Below are positions 35,820 through 46,228 of a DNA stretch of 64,000 nt, piece after piece. This DNA is from Mycobacterium marseillense (lineage in GTDB: Bacteria > Actinomycetota > Actinomycetes > Mycobacteriales > Mycobacteriaceae), in NCBI RefSeq assembly GCF_010731675.1, contig NZ_AP022584.1, forward strand, positions 3,224,001-3,288,000. Direction: 5' to 3'. The stretch's first letter is position 1; every line of letters begins with the position of its first letter. Under the pieces are notes generated by a model, which did no database searches, had not been told where the DNA came from, and worked only from the letters and a program-made list of their open reading frames with translations. Both the position numbers and the translations under genes were made by a program.

Positions 35820-37268
35820 CTATCCCGGATAACGCGAGTAACACGCGTCCACGTTGCCGGTCACGCCGCCGCGGAACGCCGCAATCCGGGTGAAACCGGC
35901 GGGCACGCTGGTGCCATCGGCGTCGCTGGCCACCAGGTGGTTGGTGAGCAACCCAGCGACCGCTTCGTCGAGATCACCGGCGGTGAGCTGCAATTGGTTG
36001 TGCGAGGGCAGTTCGATGGGCTCGGCTATCTTGCGGTGCGCCACACCGGTGAGGCACGCGGTGCGCAGCGCGGTCCACGGGCTCTGCATCGGCAGGCCGC
36101 GTTCATGCTGCACCGCCAGCGCGTATCTCGACATCACGACGGACAGAGCTGTGTCGTCGCCTTGAGGGAGGGTCTGTTCGCTCTCGTCGGCGACCCTGCC
36201 CACGACGGCGAGCTTGGGCAACTCGATCGCGATGGTGTTGGTGGCCGGGCAGTAGGACGCCGGCGGGGTGGGCTTGGCGTCCGGACAATTGGCGGGCTGG
36301 TAGGACAGCGTCGGCGGTTTGGCCGGGGCGAAGATCTTGCCCAGCAGTTCCATCAGGGTCGACAGGGTGTCCCGGTTGATCGGGACCTCGCCGGTCTCCG
36401 GCGTTCCGGTGGTGGCGTCGACGCGCAAGGCGTTCGGCAGATCGCCGCGGCGCTGCTCGATTTCCCTGCGGTCGATCGTCGCGCAGGCCGATGCGCCGGT
36501 GAGGAAACCCATCTGGAAGGCGCTGATCCGGTCCAGTGCCGAGCCGTGTGCGTCGTCGTTTTCGGTCTCGCTGTCCATCACCGGGTCACGTGTGGTGATG
36601 ATTCCCGCCAGCACGTGGTCGAGCCCGTCGGCGGTGCTCAGCGTGAAGCGCGGCGACTTGCCGTCGGCGACCCAGAACAGGTAGACGCCGGCGAAGCAGT
36701 CGGCCTGCTGTTCGTGGACGATGGTCGGGTCCCTTCTGGTCACCAGCTTTGCCATCTGTTGCAGCGCGTGCCCGAATTCGTGTGCGAGCACGCCGGTGAC
36801 GGACATGTCGCCGAAGTACTTCTGCGCGACGGGCATGAACACGCCGCGGTCCCAGGCGATCAGGTTGCAGCGCGACGTGTAGAAAGCGTTGACGAGCTTG
36901 TAGGTGTCGTTGTGGCACACGATCGGGCTGCTCGGGTCGTTGGAGTCGTAGGACACCATCTTGCTGACGGGTTTGAAGGTGCCCTTCAGCGATTGGCTGT
37001 ACGCCGACTGCCAGTAGTCCTCGATGTCGTTGACCGAGAGCAACGCCAGCCTGTCGACGGGCCCGTCGTCGGTGTTGAGCACCTTGCCCGTGGGGCTGGG
37101 CGCGTTCGAGCGAATCCCGCTGGGCCCGTTCGTCGCAGGCAGCCCGCCCACCAGGAAGGGGTCGTTGAGCATCGACAGCGCGCGTCCGTCGACGAACGTC
37201 GTGCACCCGGCCACCACGAGCACCGCCGCCGCCCAGACCAGTGCCGACCTGAGCGCATGGCTATTCAT
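35820..37268 (-). CDS. lpqM: Lipoprotein zinc metallopeptidase LpqM
   Basis: A 482-residue exported lipoprotein. The signal peptide ends in the lipobox VVAGC (Cys near residue 22). The zinc site is LAHEFGHALQQ (HExxH) near 165, with a conserved EQQADCFAGVYLFW about 30 residues later supplying further ligands. This is the neutral zinc metallopeptidase (YpfJ-like, PF04228) pattern. The ATG at 37268 is preferred over 37280 because GAGG lies six bases upstream. It converges with the LLM gene. Peptide substrates are unknown. Confidence 0.9.
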   Translation of the reverse strand: MNSHALRSALVWAAAVLVVAGCTTFVDGRALSMLNDPFLVGGLPATNGPSGIRSNAPSPTGKVLNTDDGPVDRLALLSVNDIEDYWQSAYSQSLKGTFKPVSKMVSYDSNDPSSPIVCHNDTYKLVNAFYTSRCNLIAWDRGVFMPVAQKYFGDMSVTGVLAHEFGHALQQMAKLVTRRDPTIVHEQQADCFAGVYLFWVADGKSPRFTLSTADGLDHVLAGIITTRDPVMDSETENDDAHGSALDRISAFQMGFLTGASACATIDRREIEQRRGDLPNALRVDATTGTPETGEVPINRDTLSTLMELLGKIFAPAKPPTLSYQPANCPDAKPTPPASYCPATNTIAIELPKLAVVGRVADESEQTLPQGDDTALSVVMSRYALAVQHERGLPMQSPWTALRTACLTGVAHRKIAEPIELPSHNQLQLTAGDLDEAVAGLLTNHLVASDADGTSVPAGFTRIAAFRGGVTGNVDACYSRYPG

Positions 37269-37557
37269 GACCAACCTCATCCCGACCGGCGACACGGCAG
37301 CACCAAGGGGCCTCATTCTAGAGGTGCCGGAAGTCCGCGGCAGGCGAAATCGAGAGACCCAGCAAACCCCGGCCGGACGCGGCTGCGCTAGAAAGGCGGT
37401 GGCTCGCCGTCGCCTTCGGCTGACAGCCCGGCGTGTGTCAGGCCTCGCGATGGTCACATAAGCCCAGCTATATTGACGGTCATGTGGACGGTGCCGCGGA
37501 GGGCCAAAGGCATCACGAGGCCATTCGGATCGACTGCCGCACGAAGTCGCCGCTGCA

Positions 37558-38979
37558 GTGGTTGACACTGCTAACTGCGCGGACCTTGGCGTGGCGTTCG
37601 ACGAACTCGACGCCAAGATCAACGCCGCCATGAAGGACTATGCGATTCCGGGCGTCGCGGTTGCTGTCTGGGTCGACGGCCAAGAGTTCGTCAAGGGCTA
37701 CGGGGTCACCAATGTCGACCATCCGTTGCCTGTCGACGGCGACACTGTCTTCCGAATCGGTTCGACCACAAAGACTTTCACAGGCACCGCGCTGATGCGC
37801 CTGGTCGAGCAGGGCAAGGTGGACCTGGATTTACCCGTGCGCCGCTACATTCACGACTTCGCGGTGGCCGACGAGTCAGTCGGCGCCACGGTGACCGTGC
37901 GCCAACTGCTCAACCACACCGCGGGCTGGGATGGCCGCAACGGCCAGGACTTTGGGCGCGGCGATGATGCGGTAGCGCGTTACGTCGACTCGATGTCACG
38001 TTTGCCGCAGCTGACTGCTCCGGGAACCGCGTTCGCGTATAACAATTCGGGTCTTGTAGTGGCGGGGCGCATCATCGAGCTTGTCACCGGAACAACCTAC
38101 GAGTCAGCGGTGCGGAAGCTGGTACTCGATCCGCTGCAGCTTGCTCACACCCACTACTTTTCCGACCAAATCGTCGGTCTGAATGTCGCGGCAGCGCACG
38201 CCGTGGTCGACGGTAAACCCATTGTCGAAACGGACTTTTGGGCGTTTCCACGCAGTTGCAACCCCACCGGCGGATTGATGTCCACAGCGCGAGATCAGCT
38301 GCGCTACGCTCGGTTCCATCTCGGCGACGGCAGGGCGCCTCACGGTGAGCAGATGCTGAGCCGATGGTCGCTGGAGGCAATGCGCTCGAACCCTGGCGCG
38401 GGCGGAACACTTTGGGTCGAGCTGACCGGGATGGGCGTGACCTGGATGCTGCGGCCGTCCGCGGAGCATGTCACCATCGTCGAGCACGGCGGCACCTGGA
38501 AGGGGCAACGCTCCGGTTTCTTCATGGTGCCCGATCGCGACTTCGCCATGACCGTACTCACCAACTCTGACGGCGGATTTCATCTGATCAACGACCTTTT
38601 CGCCTGTGACTGGGCGTTGCGAAGATTCGCCGGCATCAGCAATCTGCCTGCCGCACCGCAACGCCTTGGCACCGCCGACTTGGCACCCTACGAGGGCCGG
38701 TACATCGCCGGGCAAGTATCCCAAAATGGCAACCTCGAGCAAACGGTCATCGAGTTCCGGGCGAGGGACGGCCAGCTCGCTGGAACCCTGGCTGATGCTG
38801 CCAATCCGGATGGTCCCGATAACGCCGAACTGGGGCTCGCCTTCTACCGGCCCGACTACGGGATCGACTTGGGACCCGACGGCAAACCCACCGGCAGTCG
38901 ATCCAACTTCGTCCGTGGACCGGACGGCGACATCGCCTGGTTCTGCACCCTCCACGGGCGCCTGTTCCGACGCCAATGA
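37558..38979 (+). CDS. Serine beta-lactamase-like hydrolase / esterase
   Basis: A 473-residue class C beta-lactamase-family protein. It has the SxxK nucleophile STTK near residue 69, the YNN tyrosine motif near 162, and EHGGTWKG near 311 in place of KTG. Residues about 370-473 form a separate beta-rich tail (DUF3471-like). No signal peptide is seen at the GTG start at 37558, so a cytosolic or wall-associated esterase/D-aminopeptidase is more likely than an antibiotic-degrading enzyme. It is the first gene of the accessory block at 37.5-46 kb. Confidence 0.83.
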   Translation: MVDTANCADLGVAFDELDAKINAAMKDYAIPGVAVAVWVDGQEFVKGYGVTNVDHPLPVDGDTVFRIGSTTKTFTGTALMRLVEQGKVDLDLPVRRYIHDFAVADESVGATVTVRQLLNHTAGWDGRNGQDFGRGDDAVARYVDSMSRLPQLTAPGTAFAYNNSGLVVAGRIIELVTGTTYESAVRKLVLDPLQLAHTHYFSDQIVGLNVAAAHAVVDGKPIVETDFWAFPRSCNPTGGLMSTARDQLRYARFHLGDGRAPHGEQMLSRWSLEAMRSNPGAGGTLWVELTGMGVTWMLRPSAEHVTIVEHGGTWKGQRSGFFMVPDRDFAMTVLTNSDGGFHLINDLFACDWALRRFAGISNLPAAPQRLGTADLAPYEGRYIAGQVSQNGNLEQTVIEFRARDGQLAGTLADAANPDGPDNAELGLAFYRPDYGIDLGPDGKPTGSRSNFVRGPDGDIAWFCTLHGRLFRRQ

Positions 38980-39029
38980 ATGCACCCAACTCAAACAGCC
39001 GACGACGAGGACACGGCTAAGGTGAGTTG

Positions 39030-39941
39030 ATGCCTCGCACCGACGACGACAACTGGGATCTGGCGTCTGGCGTCGGGGTCACTGCGACCATCGTCGCGGC
39101 CGGGCGCGCGATGGCCACCAGGGATCCGCGCGGTTTGATCAACGATCCGTTCGCCGAATCTCTGGTCCGTGCGGTGGGGTTGGATCTCTTCACCAAGATG
39201 ATGGACGGCGAACTCGACATGTCGGCGATCGCAGACGTCTCACCGACCGTGGCGCGGGCGATGGTCGACGGAAACGCGGTCCGCACGAAGTACTTTGACG
39301 ACTACGTCCTCGACGCCACCGACCGGGGGATTCGACAAGTCGCGATCCTCGGGTCGGGGTTGGACGCCCGGGCCTACCGTCTGCCGTGTCCGACCGGGAC
39401 GGTGGTCTACGAGATCGACCAGCCACGGGTCATCGAGTTCAAGACGACGACCTTGACCGGCCTGGGCGCCGGACCCTCGACGACCCTGCGCGCCGTGCCC
39501 GTCGATTTGCGCGCGGATTGGCCGACGGCGTTGCACACTGCCGGCTTTGACGCGGGAGTACCGACGGCGTGGCTGGCCGAGGGTTTGCTGATGTATCTGA
39601 GGCCGGAAGACCAGGACCGGCTGTTCGACAACATCACCGCGCTCAGCGCACCAGGAAGTAGGGTGGCCACCGAATTCGTCACCAGCATCGTCGATTTCGA
39701 CGCCGAGCGATCGCGGACCATATCCAACCCGTTCCGTGACCATGGCGTCGACATTGACTTGGCTTCGTTGGTCTACACCGGCCAACGCAGCCACGCCCTC
39801 GACTACCTCGGCGTCAAGGGCTGGCAGCTCGAAGGTGTACCACTGGCAGAACTGTTTCGGCGCAGCGGCCTCGAGGTGCCCGCTCCGGAAGACGACGACA
39901 CCCTCTTTATCAGCGGCAGCCTGACCAGCCAGCCGCGGTGA
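39030..39941 (+). CDS. SAM-dependent methyltransferase (TIGR00027 / leucine carboxyl methyltransferase-like), copy 1
   Basis: A 303-residue member of the family much expanded in mycobacteria. It starts [19 protein letters not shown] and has the SAM-binding [13 protein letters not shown] near residue 109, [13 protein letters not shown] near 129 and a [10 protein letters not shown] strand near 182. The ATG at 39030 follows AAGGTGAG. A second paralogue lies 1.7 kb downstream, with a DUF222-HNH gene between. Substrate unknown; members are thought to be O-methyltransferases. Confidence 0.9.
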   Translation: MPRTDDDNWDLASGVGVTATIVAAGRAMATRDPRGLINDPFAESLVRAVGLDLFTKMMDGELDMSAIADVSPTVARAMVDGNAVRTKYFDDYVLDATDRGIRQVAILGSGLDARAYRLPCPTGTVVYEIDQPRVIEFKTTTLTGLGAGPSTTLRAVPVDLRADWPTALHTAGFDAGVPTAWLAEGLLMYLRPEDQDRLFDNITALSAPGSRVATEFVTSIVDFDAERSRTISNPFRDHGVDIDLASLVYTGQRSHALDYLGVKGWQLEGVPLAELFRRSGLEVPAPEDDDTLFISGSLTSQPR

Positions 39942-39997
39942 TTACTGAGTTCGACGGGCGGCCCGGACTTGTCGTACCTGGCTGCGATGATGGCGTC

Positions 39998-41248
39998 ATG
40001 TCTTCGATCGCATCTGCTGACGCCGAGGTGGTGACTGCGAGCGACCGCCTTGAGGTGTTGTTCGAGGAGTTGGCGGAGTTGGCCGGTCAGCGCAATGCGA
40101 TTGATGGGCGCATCGTGCAGATCGTCGCCGAGATCGATCGCGACCAATTGTGCGGTGTGACCGGTGCGCGCTCGGTGCCGGCGTTGGTGGCCTGGAAGCT
40201 GGGGTGTTCGTCGGGCAATGCCCACACGATCAGCACCATCGCTGGCCGGCTGGAGGAGTTTCCCCGCTGCGCGGCAGGCATGCGCGAGGGTCGGCTGTCG
40301 GCCGATCAGGTCGGGGTGATCGCCGCACACGCGGGCCAGGGATCTGATGACCATTACGCCCAACTGGCCGCGGTCGCCACGGTCAATCAGCTGCGCACCG
40401 CGGTCAAGCTGGAACCGCGTCCTGACCCCGAACCCCGGCCCGAGCCCGAGCGGTCGTTTATCGCGACCGCCACCGAGCAGGGGGCGTGTTATCGAATCAC
40501 CCTGGGCCACGTGGATGCCGCGAAATTCGACGCCGCGTTGGCCTCGCATCGTGACGCGCTCATCGCCGAGTGGCGCCGCGACCACGGCGAGGGCGCCGGC
40601 GTGGGCGATCAGCGTCCGCCGGTGCCGGGCACGGCCGAGGCGTTCATGCGTTTGGTGGAGGCGGGTTGGGATGCCGAGGCCACCCGCCGCCCCCACGGGC
40701 AGCACACCACCGTGGTGGCCCACCTCGACATCGAGCGGCGCGTTGCCGCGCTGCATCTGGGTCCGCTGCTGCCCGACGCCGAACGCCGCTACCTGACCTG
40801 TGATGCCACCTGTGAAGTCTGGTTCGAGCGCCACGGCGAGCCCATCGGCGCCGGCCGGGCAACCCGGGTGATCAACCGGCGGCTGCGCCGCGCCCTCGAG
40901 CACCGCGACCGCATGTGCGCGATACCCGGGTGCGGCGCCACCCGCGGTCTGCACGCCCACCACATCCGGCACTGGGAAGACGGCGGCCCCACCGAGTTGG
41001 CCAACCTGGTCCTGGTCTGCCCCTATCACCACCGGCTGCACCACCGGGGCGAGATCACCATCACCGGACCCGCGCACGCTCTCATCGTCACCGACGACAC
41101 CGGCCGATTACTGAGCCCGGGATCACTGGCACGCCCCCCGACCCAACCCCCACCCGCTGTCCCACCGTGTCCCGGACCTACCGGCGAACGCGCCGATTGG
41201 TGGTGGTATGACCCCTTCCAACCCCAACCACCACCGACAAACAACTAG
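39998..41248 (+). CDS. DUF222 / HNH endonuclease-like protein (13E12 family)
   Basis: A 416-residue protein. The N-terminal DUF222 helical region (RLEVLFEELAELAGQRNAIDGRIVQIVAEIDRD) is followed by a Pro-rich linker and a C-terminal HNH zinc-nuclease motif: CAIPGCGATRGLHAHHIRHWEDGGPTELANLVLVCPYHHRLHH (about 305-350). These proteins are the mycobacterial REP13E12 family. The start at MSSIASADAEVV (39998) is preferred; a GTG at 39938 overlapping the methyltransferase stop would add 20 unlike residues. It could be a mobile, self-associated element. A hairpin sits on its stop codon. Confidence 0.85.
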   Translation: MSSIASADAEVVTASDRLEVLFEELAELAGQRNAIDGRIVQIVAEIDRDQLCGVTGARSVPALVAWKLGCSSGNAHTISTIAGRLEEFPRCAAGMREGRLSADQVGVIAAHAGQGSDDHYAQLAAVATVNQLRTAVKLEPRPDPEPRPEPERSFIATATEQGACYRITLGHVDAAKFDAALASHRDALIAEWRRDHGEGAGVGDQRPPVPGTAEAFMRLVEAGWDAEATRRPHGQHTTVVAHLDIERRVAALHLGPLLPDAERRYLTCDATCEVWFERHGEPIGAGRATRVINRRLRRALEHRDRMCAIPGCGATRGLHAHHIRHWEDGGPTELANLVLVCPYHHRLHHRGEITITGPAHALIVTDDTGRLLSPGSLARPPTQPPPAVPPCPGPTGERADWWWYDPFQPQPPPTNN

Positions 41249-41265
41249 CCCGGCTACCGGGCTAG
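41245..41265 (+). terminator. Strong hairpin on the DUF222-HNH stop codon
   Basis: CTAGCCCGG and CCGGGCTAG pair perfectly around a CTA loop, and the left arm contains the TAG stop codon. There is no T-run, which fits the short I-shaped terminators often proposed for mycobacteria. The function is inferred from the structure alone. Confidence 0.6.
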
Positions 41266-41641
41266 GCGATCAAACGCCATGGCGCACAACACCGTTCGTC
41301 CACAGCATCCGGTCGCCTAGCTCGCCGTGGACCTCGTCCACGCCCACGGTAAGCATGCGCACCAATGTGAGCCAAGTCGGGACTGCGTTGGCGCGATTGC
41401 CGACTCCCAATATCCGGGATCTGACACACCCTGGAGTTTCGCGAGCAGGGCAGCGCCCCTTGCCAATCGATCCAGCCCACATCGGAGGCGCAGCAACGAC
41501 GACCAGGGCCGCGCTCCGCCCGTCTCAGTCGTCCTCGGCTAATCGAATTAGGGCGAATAGCTTCACTTGACACCTCGTTTGTATGCGATTCTTTGACCAG
41601 TACGCGTGGGCAGTTGTGCGGGAGGACAGGAAGGAATTGTG
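41266..41641. other. Intergenic stretch with no supported gene
   Basis: About 375 bases between the DUF222-HNH hairpin and methyltransferase copy 2. Short open frames exist on both strands, but none has a ribosome site or recognisable protein. The right end carries an AT-richer segment with TTGACA at about 41567, followed by an AAGGA site before the GTG at 41642. This is probably the promoter and leader of methyltransferase copy 2. Confidence 0.5.
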
Positions 41642-42562
41642 GTGCGGAGAGACGACGACAGCTGGGATCTGACCAGCCACGTCGGCGCGACCGCAACGCT
41701 GGTGGCCGCGGGCCGGGCCAGAGCCACCAATTCGGCCGAACCCTTGATCGAGGACAGGTTCGCAGAGCCGTTGGTCCGCGCGGTGGGTATCGAATTCCTC
41801 ATCAGGTGGGCCACCGGAGAACTCCGCGCGTCCGACGTCGACGATCCCGAAGCGGCGTGGGGTCTACAGCGGATGACCACCGAGCTGGTGGCCCGCACTC
41901 GCTACTTCGATCGGTTCCTCGCAGACGCCACAGCCACCGGGATCCGCCAGGCGGTGATCCTGGCGTCCGGGCTTGACGCGCGCGGCTACCGACTCTCGTG
42001 GCCGCCCGGGATGACGGTCTATGAGATCGATCAACCGGACGTGCTGCAATTCAAGGCCGAAACCTTGGCGCAGCTGTGTGCCGAGCCGACGGCACGTCTG
42101 CGGATGGTGCAGGCCGACCTGCGTCACGACTGGCCGGCCGCGCTGCTGCGTAGCGGATTCGAGCCGGCGCAGCCGACCGCCTGGATGGCCGAAGGGCTGT
42201 TCGGTTATCTGCCCCCGGAAGCCCAGGATCGCTTGCTGGACAACGTCACCAAGCTCAGCGCGCCGGGCAGCCAGATGGCCATGGAGACGTTCGTGGGCTC
42301 GTCGGACCTGGACTCCGAGCGGGTCGAAGAGATCATCCGCAGTGCGACACGCACCTGGCGCGACCATGGATTCCATCTCGACATCTGGTCTTTGAACTAT
42401 TCCGGGGCCCGCAGCGACGTTTCCGCCTACCTCGACAACCACGGGTGGCGATCGGTGGGGACCACGGCCGCGCAGCTGCTGGCCGATCACCTGCCCGAGA
42501 TGTCTGGCAATCACGTCGCGCCTTCCGAAAAGCCCAGCTACTACATTTCGGTTCTCGCGTGA
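41642..42562 (+). CDS. SAM-dependent methyltransferase (TIGR00027-like), copy 2
   Basis: A 306-residue paralogue of the 39.0 kb gene. The start [25 protein letters not shown] and the SAM site [13 protein letters not shown] near residue 106 are typical, and [13 protein letters not shown] and [11 protein letters not shown] follow. The GTG at 41642 is preferred because AAGGA lies six bases upstream; a GTG at 41639 is only three bases away from that site. The C-terminal third diverges strongly from copy 1, so the substrates probably differ. The glycosyltransferase-M23 gene follows after 25 bases and is likely cotranscribed. Confidence 0.9.
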   Translation: MRRDDDSWDLTSHVGATATLVAAGRARATNSAEPLIEDRFAEPLVRAVGIEFLIRWATGELRASDVDDPEAAWGLQRMTTELVARTRYFDRFLADATATGIRQAVILASGLDARGYRLSWPPGMTVYEIDQPDVLQFKAETLAQLCAEPTARLRMVQADLRHDWPAALLRSGFEPAQPTAWMAEGLFGYLPPEAQDRLLDNVTKLSAPGSQMAMETFVGSSDLDSERVEEIIRSATRTWRDHGFHLDIWSLNYSGARSDVSAYLDNHGWRSVGTTAAQLLADHLPEMSGNHVAPSEKPSYYISVLA

Positions 42563-42587
42563 TACACGCGACTCAGAGGACAACGGG

Positions 42588-43808
42588 ATGCGGATTCTGG
42601 CGGTAACGCGCGCGCACAATGCCGGGAAAACCTTGGCCGATACCTTGGACTCGCTGGCCACCTTCAGCGACGAGATCTACGCGATCGACGACCGCAGCAC
42701 CGACGGCACCGCCGCGATTCTCGCGGACCATCCCGCGGTCACCAATGTTGTTCGCGCCCGGGCGGATTTACCGTCCACACCATGGTTGATCCCCGAGTCC
42801 ACCGGCCTGGAGCTGCTGTACCGGATGGCCGATTTCTGTCGGCCGGACTGGATGGTGATGGTCGACGCCGACTGGGTTTTCCAGATCGACGTCGACATCC
42901 GTGAGGTGCTTGCGCGCACACCGGACGACGTGGCGGCGCTGATGTGTCCGATGGTTTCCCGCTGGGATGATCCCGAATACCCGGACATGGTGCCGGTGAT
43001 GGGCACCGCCGAGGCGCTGCGCGGGCCGTTTTGGCGTTGGTACCCGGGCCTGTATGCGGGCTCCAAGTTGATGCACAATTCGCACTGGCCGGCCAACATC
43101 GCCGACCACGGTCGGATAGGGCAGCTGGACGGAATCCGCTTGATGCACAACGGCTGGTCGACGCTGAAGGAACGGATCGCGCGAGTCAGGCACTACATGC
43201 GGCTGGATCCGGATTTTCGGCACAACTTCGGTGTGGCCTATGACCGGTCCCTGCTGTTCGGCTACGCACTCGATGAGGTCGACCTCCTCAAAGCGGACTA
43301 CCAGCGGCGGATGCGCGGTGATTTCGACCGGACCGAACCGGGGGCACGGCTGCCGATCGAGGCGCAGCCACGCGCGATCGGTCGCGGATACGGACCCCGC
43401 GCGGACGGTTTCCATCCCGGCATTGACTTCGCCGCTGACCCCGGGAGCCCGATTTACACCGTCATGTCCGGAACTGTCTGCTGCGCGGGCAAAGTCGATC
43501 ACCTTTACTCGGTGACCATCTCGAACGGCGATACCGAAATCCGCTACGTGTTTCGGCCCGGTGACGCTACGCACATTCCAGTCGGTGAGCGAATAAGTGC
43601 GGGAACCCGGATCGGCAGCATCGGTGCGGAGGACCAATCAACAGACGGTTACCTGCATTTCGAGACGCGGGTTCGGCGCGCACATGTCAATCCGCTGCGC
43701 TTTCTGGGCAACATGGGCCTGCGGCCCTGGCCGCCGCCGGGGCGGCTGCGCGCGGTATCGGGCAACTACCCGCCCGCCACACCGTGCACAATCACCGCCG
43801 ACGGGTGA
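42588..43808 (+). CDS. Glycosyltransferase family 2 fused to an M23 (LytM)-like domain with a degenerate zinc site
   Basis: A 406-residue two-domain protein. Residues 1-240 are a GT2-like domain with [19 protein letters not shown], the DDRSTDGT nucleotide-sugar motif near 35 and a DxD-like VMVDADW near 87. Residues 255-385 are an M23/LytM-like beta domain: [21 protein letters not shown] (HxxxD, near 278), then [20 protein letters not shown], where the usual HxH is YxH. The usual Tyr-x-His strand between them reads RYVF. Two of the expected zinc ligands are therefore kept and the others lost. No signal peptide or membrane helix is visible. It is sandwiched between a methyltransferase and an unrecognised convergent gene. 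Confidence 0.78.
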   Translation: MRILAVTRAHNAGKTLADTLDSLATFSDEIYAIDDRSTDGTAAILADHPAVTNVVRARADLPSTPWLIPESTGLELLYRMADFCRPDWMVMVDADWVFQIDVDIREVLARTPDDVAALMCPMVSRWDDPEYPDMVPVMGTAEALRGPFWRWYPGLYAGSKLMHNSHWPANIADHGRIGQLDGIRLMHNGWSTLKERIARVRHYMRLDPDFRHNFGVAYDRSLLFGYALDEVDLLKADYQRRMRGDFDRTEPGARLPIEAQPRAIGRGYGPRADGFHPGIDFAADPGSPIYTVMSGTVCCAGKVDHLYSVTISNGDTEIRYVFRPGDATHIPVGERISAGTRIGSIGAEDQSTDGYLHFETRVRRAHVNPLRFLGNMGLRPWPPPGRLRAVSGNYPPATPCTITADG

Positions 43809-44868
43809 TCTCGGGCGACCTCGGCGCAGTGCGCTGGGCCGCCTCGACGCGTTCCAGCAGACTGCGGCCGGCCCGGATCGTCGACCGGACCTCCTGCAGC
43901 AGTTTGGCGGGATGCTGCAGATCCATGTCGTGCAGCCCGTCGTAGCGGTCGATGCCGAAGCCCACTGTCTCGATGCCGATTCCGAACGGCAGGGTCAGAG
44001 TTCGCAGCGCGTCAAAGTGCTGATAGGGGACAAACGGCTGACCGGTCACCAGTAGACAACTCGATTGCTGCATATCCAGGCTCCGCGCGGTAAAGGTGAA
44101 GGTATCCGCGGAGGTGGCGCGCCGGTTGTGTGGGTCCGGCGACGGTGCCTCGAGCAGCGTGATGGGCACCCCGACGTCGTTGCTGTCTTCGCCGAAGTGC
44201 CACACAATCTGGCCCCGATGCGGGTCGTCGACTCGCTGCCGCCCATGACGCACCACCTCGCGGGTATCCATCCCGAATGCGTCGGCCGCAGCGGCCGCCA
44301 GCAGCTCGAATTCGGTACGCGCGCCTGGCGCGCACGACGCGGCCGCCTCGTGTTCGGACGGCAGTAGCTGCCGAGAAGCGGCGGCCAGCACGATATGACC
44401 GACGCGATTCTCGGCAGCCAGATCCCGAGCCCACCGGGCCCGAAGCATGTTCGAATAACGTCCGGTGCCGATCACCAGCAGGTAGTCGAATGCTGTCTCA
44501 GTGGGCCATGATTCATCTGTAAGGCCCAGCTGTTGCGCCAGCGTCGTGATTGTGTCGAGTTGGCGGTCTGGCAGGTCCAGACGGGCGATCATCCACCGCG
44601 CCCCGCCGTCGGCGTCTTGGGACCGCATCTGCTCCCCGCTCCGACGTGCCCTCGCTCGGCCCCGGTAATCCCATACCGTGCTGAACTCGTCAAGAGCGGC
44701 CAGTCGGGCTGCCAGGTCAGCGTGCCGCGGGAAGACTCCGCCGAACATCGCAACCAACTGCGCTAGCGCGTCATGCGCACTCCACGCGTCGATCTCGCGG
44801 CGCAGCGATGTCAAAAACTCACCATCGAAGTCGCCGCGACACATCGACACTTCAGCCGGATTGTTCAC
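43792..44868 (-). CDS. Unrecognised protein, possible Rossmann-like fold
   Basis: A 358-residue protein that I do not recognise. A central segment ([27 protein letters not shown], near 128) looks like a beta strand-Gly loop-helix unit, as in DUF218/Rossmann-type proteins. A later [21 protein letters not shown] (near 270) has similar features. The N-terminal 90 residues are helical and charged. No signal peptide or transmembrane helices are apparent. Its 3' end overlaps the glycosyltransferase-M23 gene tail to tail by 17 bases. Base composition looks like its accessory neighbours. Confidence 0.7.
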   Translation of the reverse strand: MNNPAEVSMCRGDFDGEFLTSLRREIDAWSAHDALAQLVAMFGGVFPRHADLAARLAALDEFSTVWDYRGRARARRSGEQMRSQDADGGARWMIARLDLPDRQLDTITTLAQQLGLTDESWPTETAFDYLLVIGTGRYSNMLRARWARDLAAENRVGHIVLAAASRQLLPSEHEAAASCAPGARTEFELLAAAAADAFGMDTREVVRHGRQRVDDPHRGQIVWHFGEDSNDVGVPITLLEAPSPDPHNRRATSADTFTFTARSLDMQQSSCLLVTGQPFVPYQHFDALRTLTLPFGIGIETVGFGIDRYDGLHDMDLQHPAKLLQEVRSTIRAGRSLLERVEAAQRTAPRSPEITRRR

Positions 44869-44989
44869 TTCAAGTCCCTTGCTCCGCGAACACGAAACAC
44901 CGAGCCATTTGTGGGATGGAACCTTTCACCAGCCTAACGGCGATGGGCTGGGCAAGATGCACTTTTTCCGAAATCGGTAATCGCGGACC

Positions 44990-45973
44990 TCATAGGGGAG
45001 ACAAGACGCCGCTGATCCCGTCTTGTTCATAGGAGTGTTGTGGCTGATCCTTCGCCCATTGGATGTAGCGGTCGATGCCTTCCCAGATACCGACCTCGGG
45101 CTCGAATCCCAGGCTTTTGGCGAAGTCGATGTTGGCGGGGAAACGAGCGACTTCGCCGGCCCGTGCCTCACGGCGTTCGATTTTGGCGTCGAACTTGTCG
45201 GCAACGTATTCGACAATGTCCTTCACGCGGGTGTTTATGCCACTCGCGAAATTGATCGCCTGTCCACGAAGCGCAGTGTTTTCCAATACAAGCTTGTATG
45301 CCCGCACGATATCGCTGACGTACAGATAGTCGCGCGTTGCCGAACCGTCGCCGAAGATCGTCAGGTTTTCGCCGTTGATGGCCTGACGGACGAGTCGTGG
45401 GATCAGCGCACCGAATCGCCCGGTCTTCTGGCGCACCCCGAAGATGTTGAATGGCCGAACAATCGTGACGTCAAGGCCATAGGACCGGTAGTAGGAGTAG
45501 CACAACCGATCAGCCCCCGCCTTGGAGGCGCCGTAGGGGCTGTTCGGTTTGAGCTCTGCTGTCTCGTCGAGAAGCTCGCCCTCCTGCAAATTGTGTCCGT
45601 CGCCGTACACTTCGCAGGTTGACACGTAGATCAACCGGTTCTTGTAGCGTCGTACCGCCTCGAGCACGCGATGCGTACCCATGACGTTGGTTTCGAGAAA
45701 GCTCTCCGGATCGCCGAGAGACTGGTCAACGTTGATATTGGCGGCCAGATGAAAAACGACGTGGTGCTCGCGCACCGCGCGATGGACCGTTTCGCCATCG
45801 GTCACAGAACCCGAGATAAAGGCCGCCCGCGGGTGCGAACGAAAGTCATTCGTGTTTCGGTTCGCACTCTTCGACGACGTATTCAGGACCGTGACCCAAT
45901 GCCCGTCGGCCAGTAGCGACTCGCATAGATGGCTTCCCTGGAAGCCTGCGCCCCCCGTGACAAGTATTTCCAT
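44990..45973 (-). CDS. NAD-dependent epimerase/dehydratase (sugar-nucleotide type)
   Basis: A 327-residue extended SDR acting on nucleotide sugars. It has the Rossmann motif [11 protein letters not shown] near residue 6 (with Gln where Ile is common), the catalytic STCEVYG near 118, YGASK near 148 and [10 protein letters not shown] near 172. The closest known shapes are GDP- or dTDP-sugar 4,6-dehydratases / UDP-sugar 4-epimerases. The coding region is visibly richer in A and T than the core genes, and the flanking intergenic stretches more so, suggesting acquisition. It could supply the sugar donor for the adjacent glycosyltransferase. Confidence 0.88.
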   Translation of the reverse strand: MEILVTGGAGFQGSHLCESLLADGHWVTVLNTSSKSANRNTNDFRSHPRAAFISGSVTDGETVHRAVREHHVVFHLAANINVDQSLGDPESFLETNVMGTHRVLEAVRRYKNRLIYVSTCEVYGDGHNLQEGELLDETAELKPNSPYGASKAGADRLCYSYYRSYGLDVTIVRPFNIFGVRQKTGRFGALIPRLVRQAINGENLTIFGDGSATRDYLYVSDIVRAYKLVLENTALRGQAINFASGINTRVKDIVEYVADKFDAKIERREARAGEVARFPANIDFAKSLGFEPEVGIWEGIDRYIQWAKDQPQHSYEQDGISGVLSPL

Positions 45974-46228
45974 CTGTTCAGTCCCTCGCGTGCTACTCGT
46001 AAGGCGAGAGCTTAATCGATACTCGCGGGCCAGGTGGGCGATCCGACTTGATAGCCGATGCTCTTATGTTCTCAGGCAAGGAGTTCGGTAATTCCCTACC
46101 GGGATCGCGGCTGCCTGCTAAACTCCGCGAGCGATGTAGCGCCTGGCGGGACGCATTATTTCGTTTTACTTTTGCCTCAGGCTTGGCGGTCGGCGAGGTA
46201 CAGCCGGTTTGGCCCGCGGCGTCCGACA
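45974..46228. other. AT-richer intergenic stretch with no supported gene
   Basis: About 255 bases between the epimerase start and the 3' end of the M28 pair. A 76-residue open frame on the plus strand begins at 46048 after AGCCG, but it has no ribosome site, runs into the antisense of the M28 gene and encodes nothing recognisable. Promoter elements for the epimerase are expected here, but I cannot place them confidently. Confidence 0.4.

Noticed and set aside
39998..41248. Restriction endonuclease or homing endonuclease of a phage
   Set aside because: The DUF222 + HNH layout is the ordinary mycobacterial 13E12 family, and no phage genes or attachment sites are nearby.
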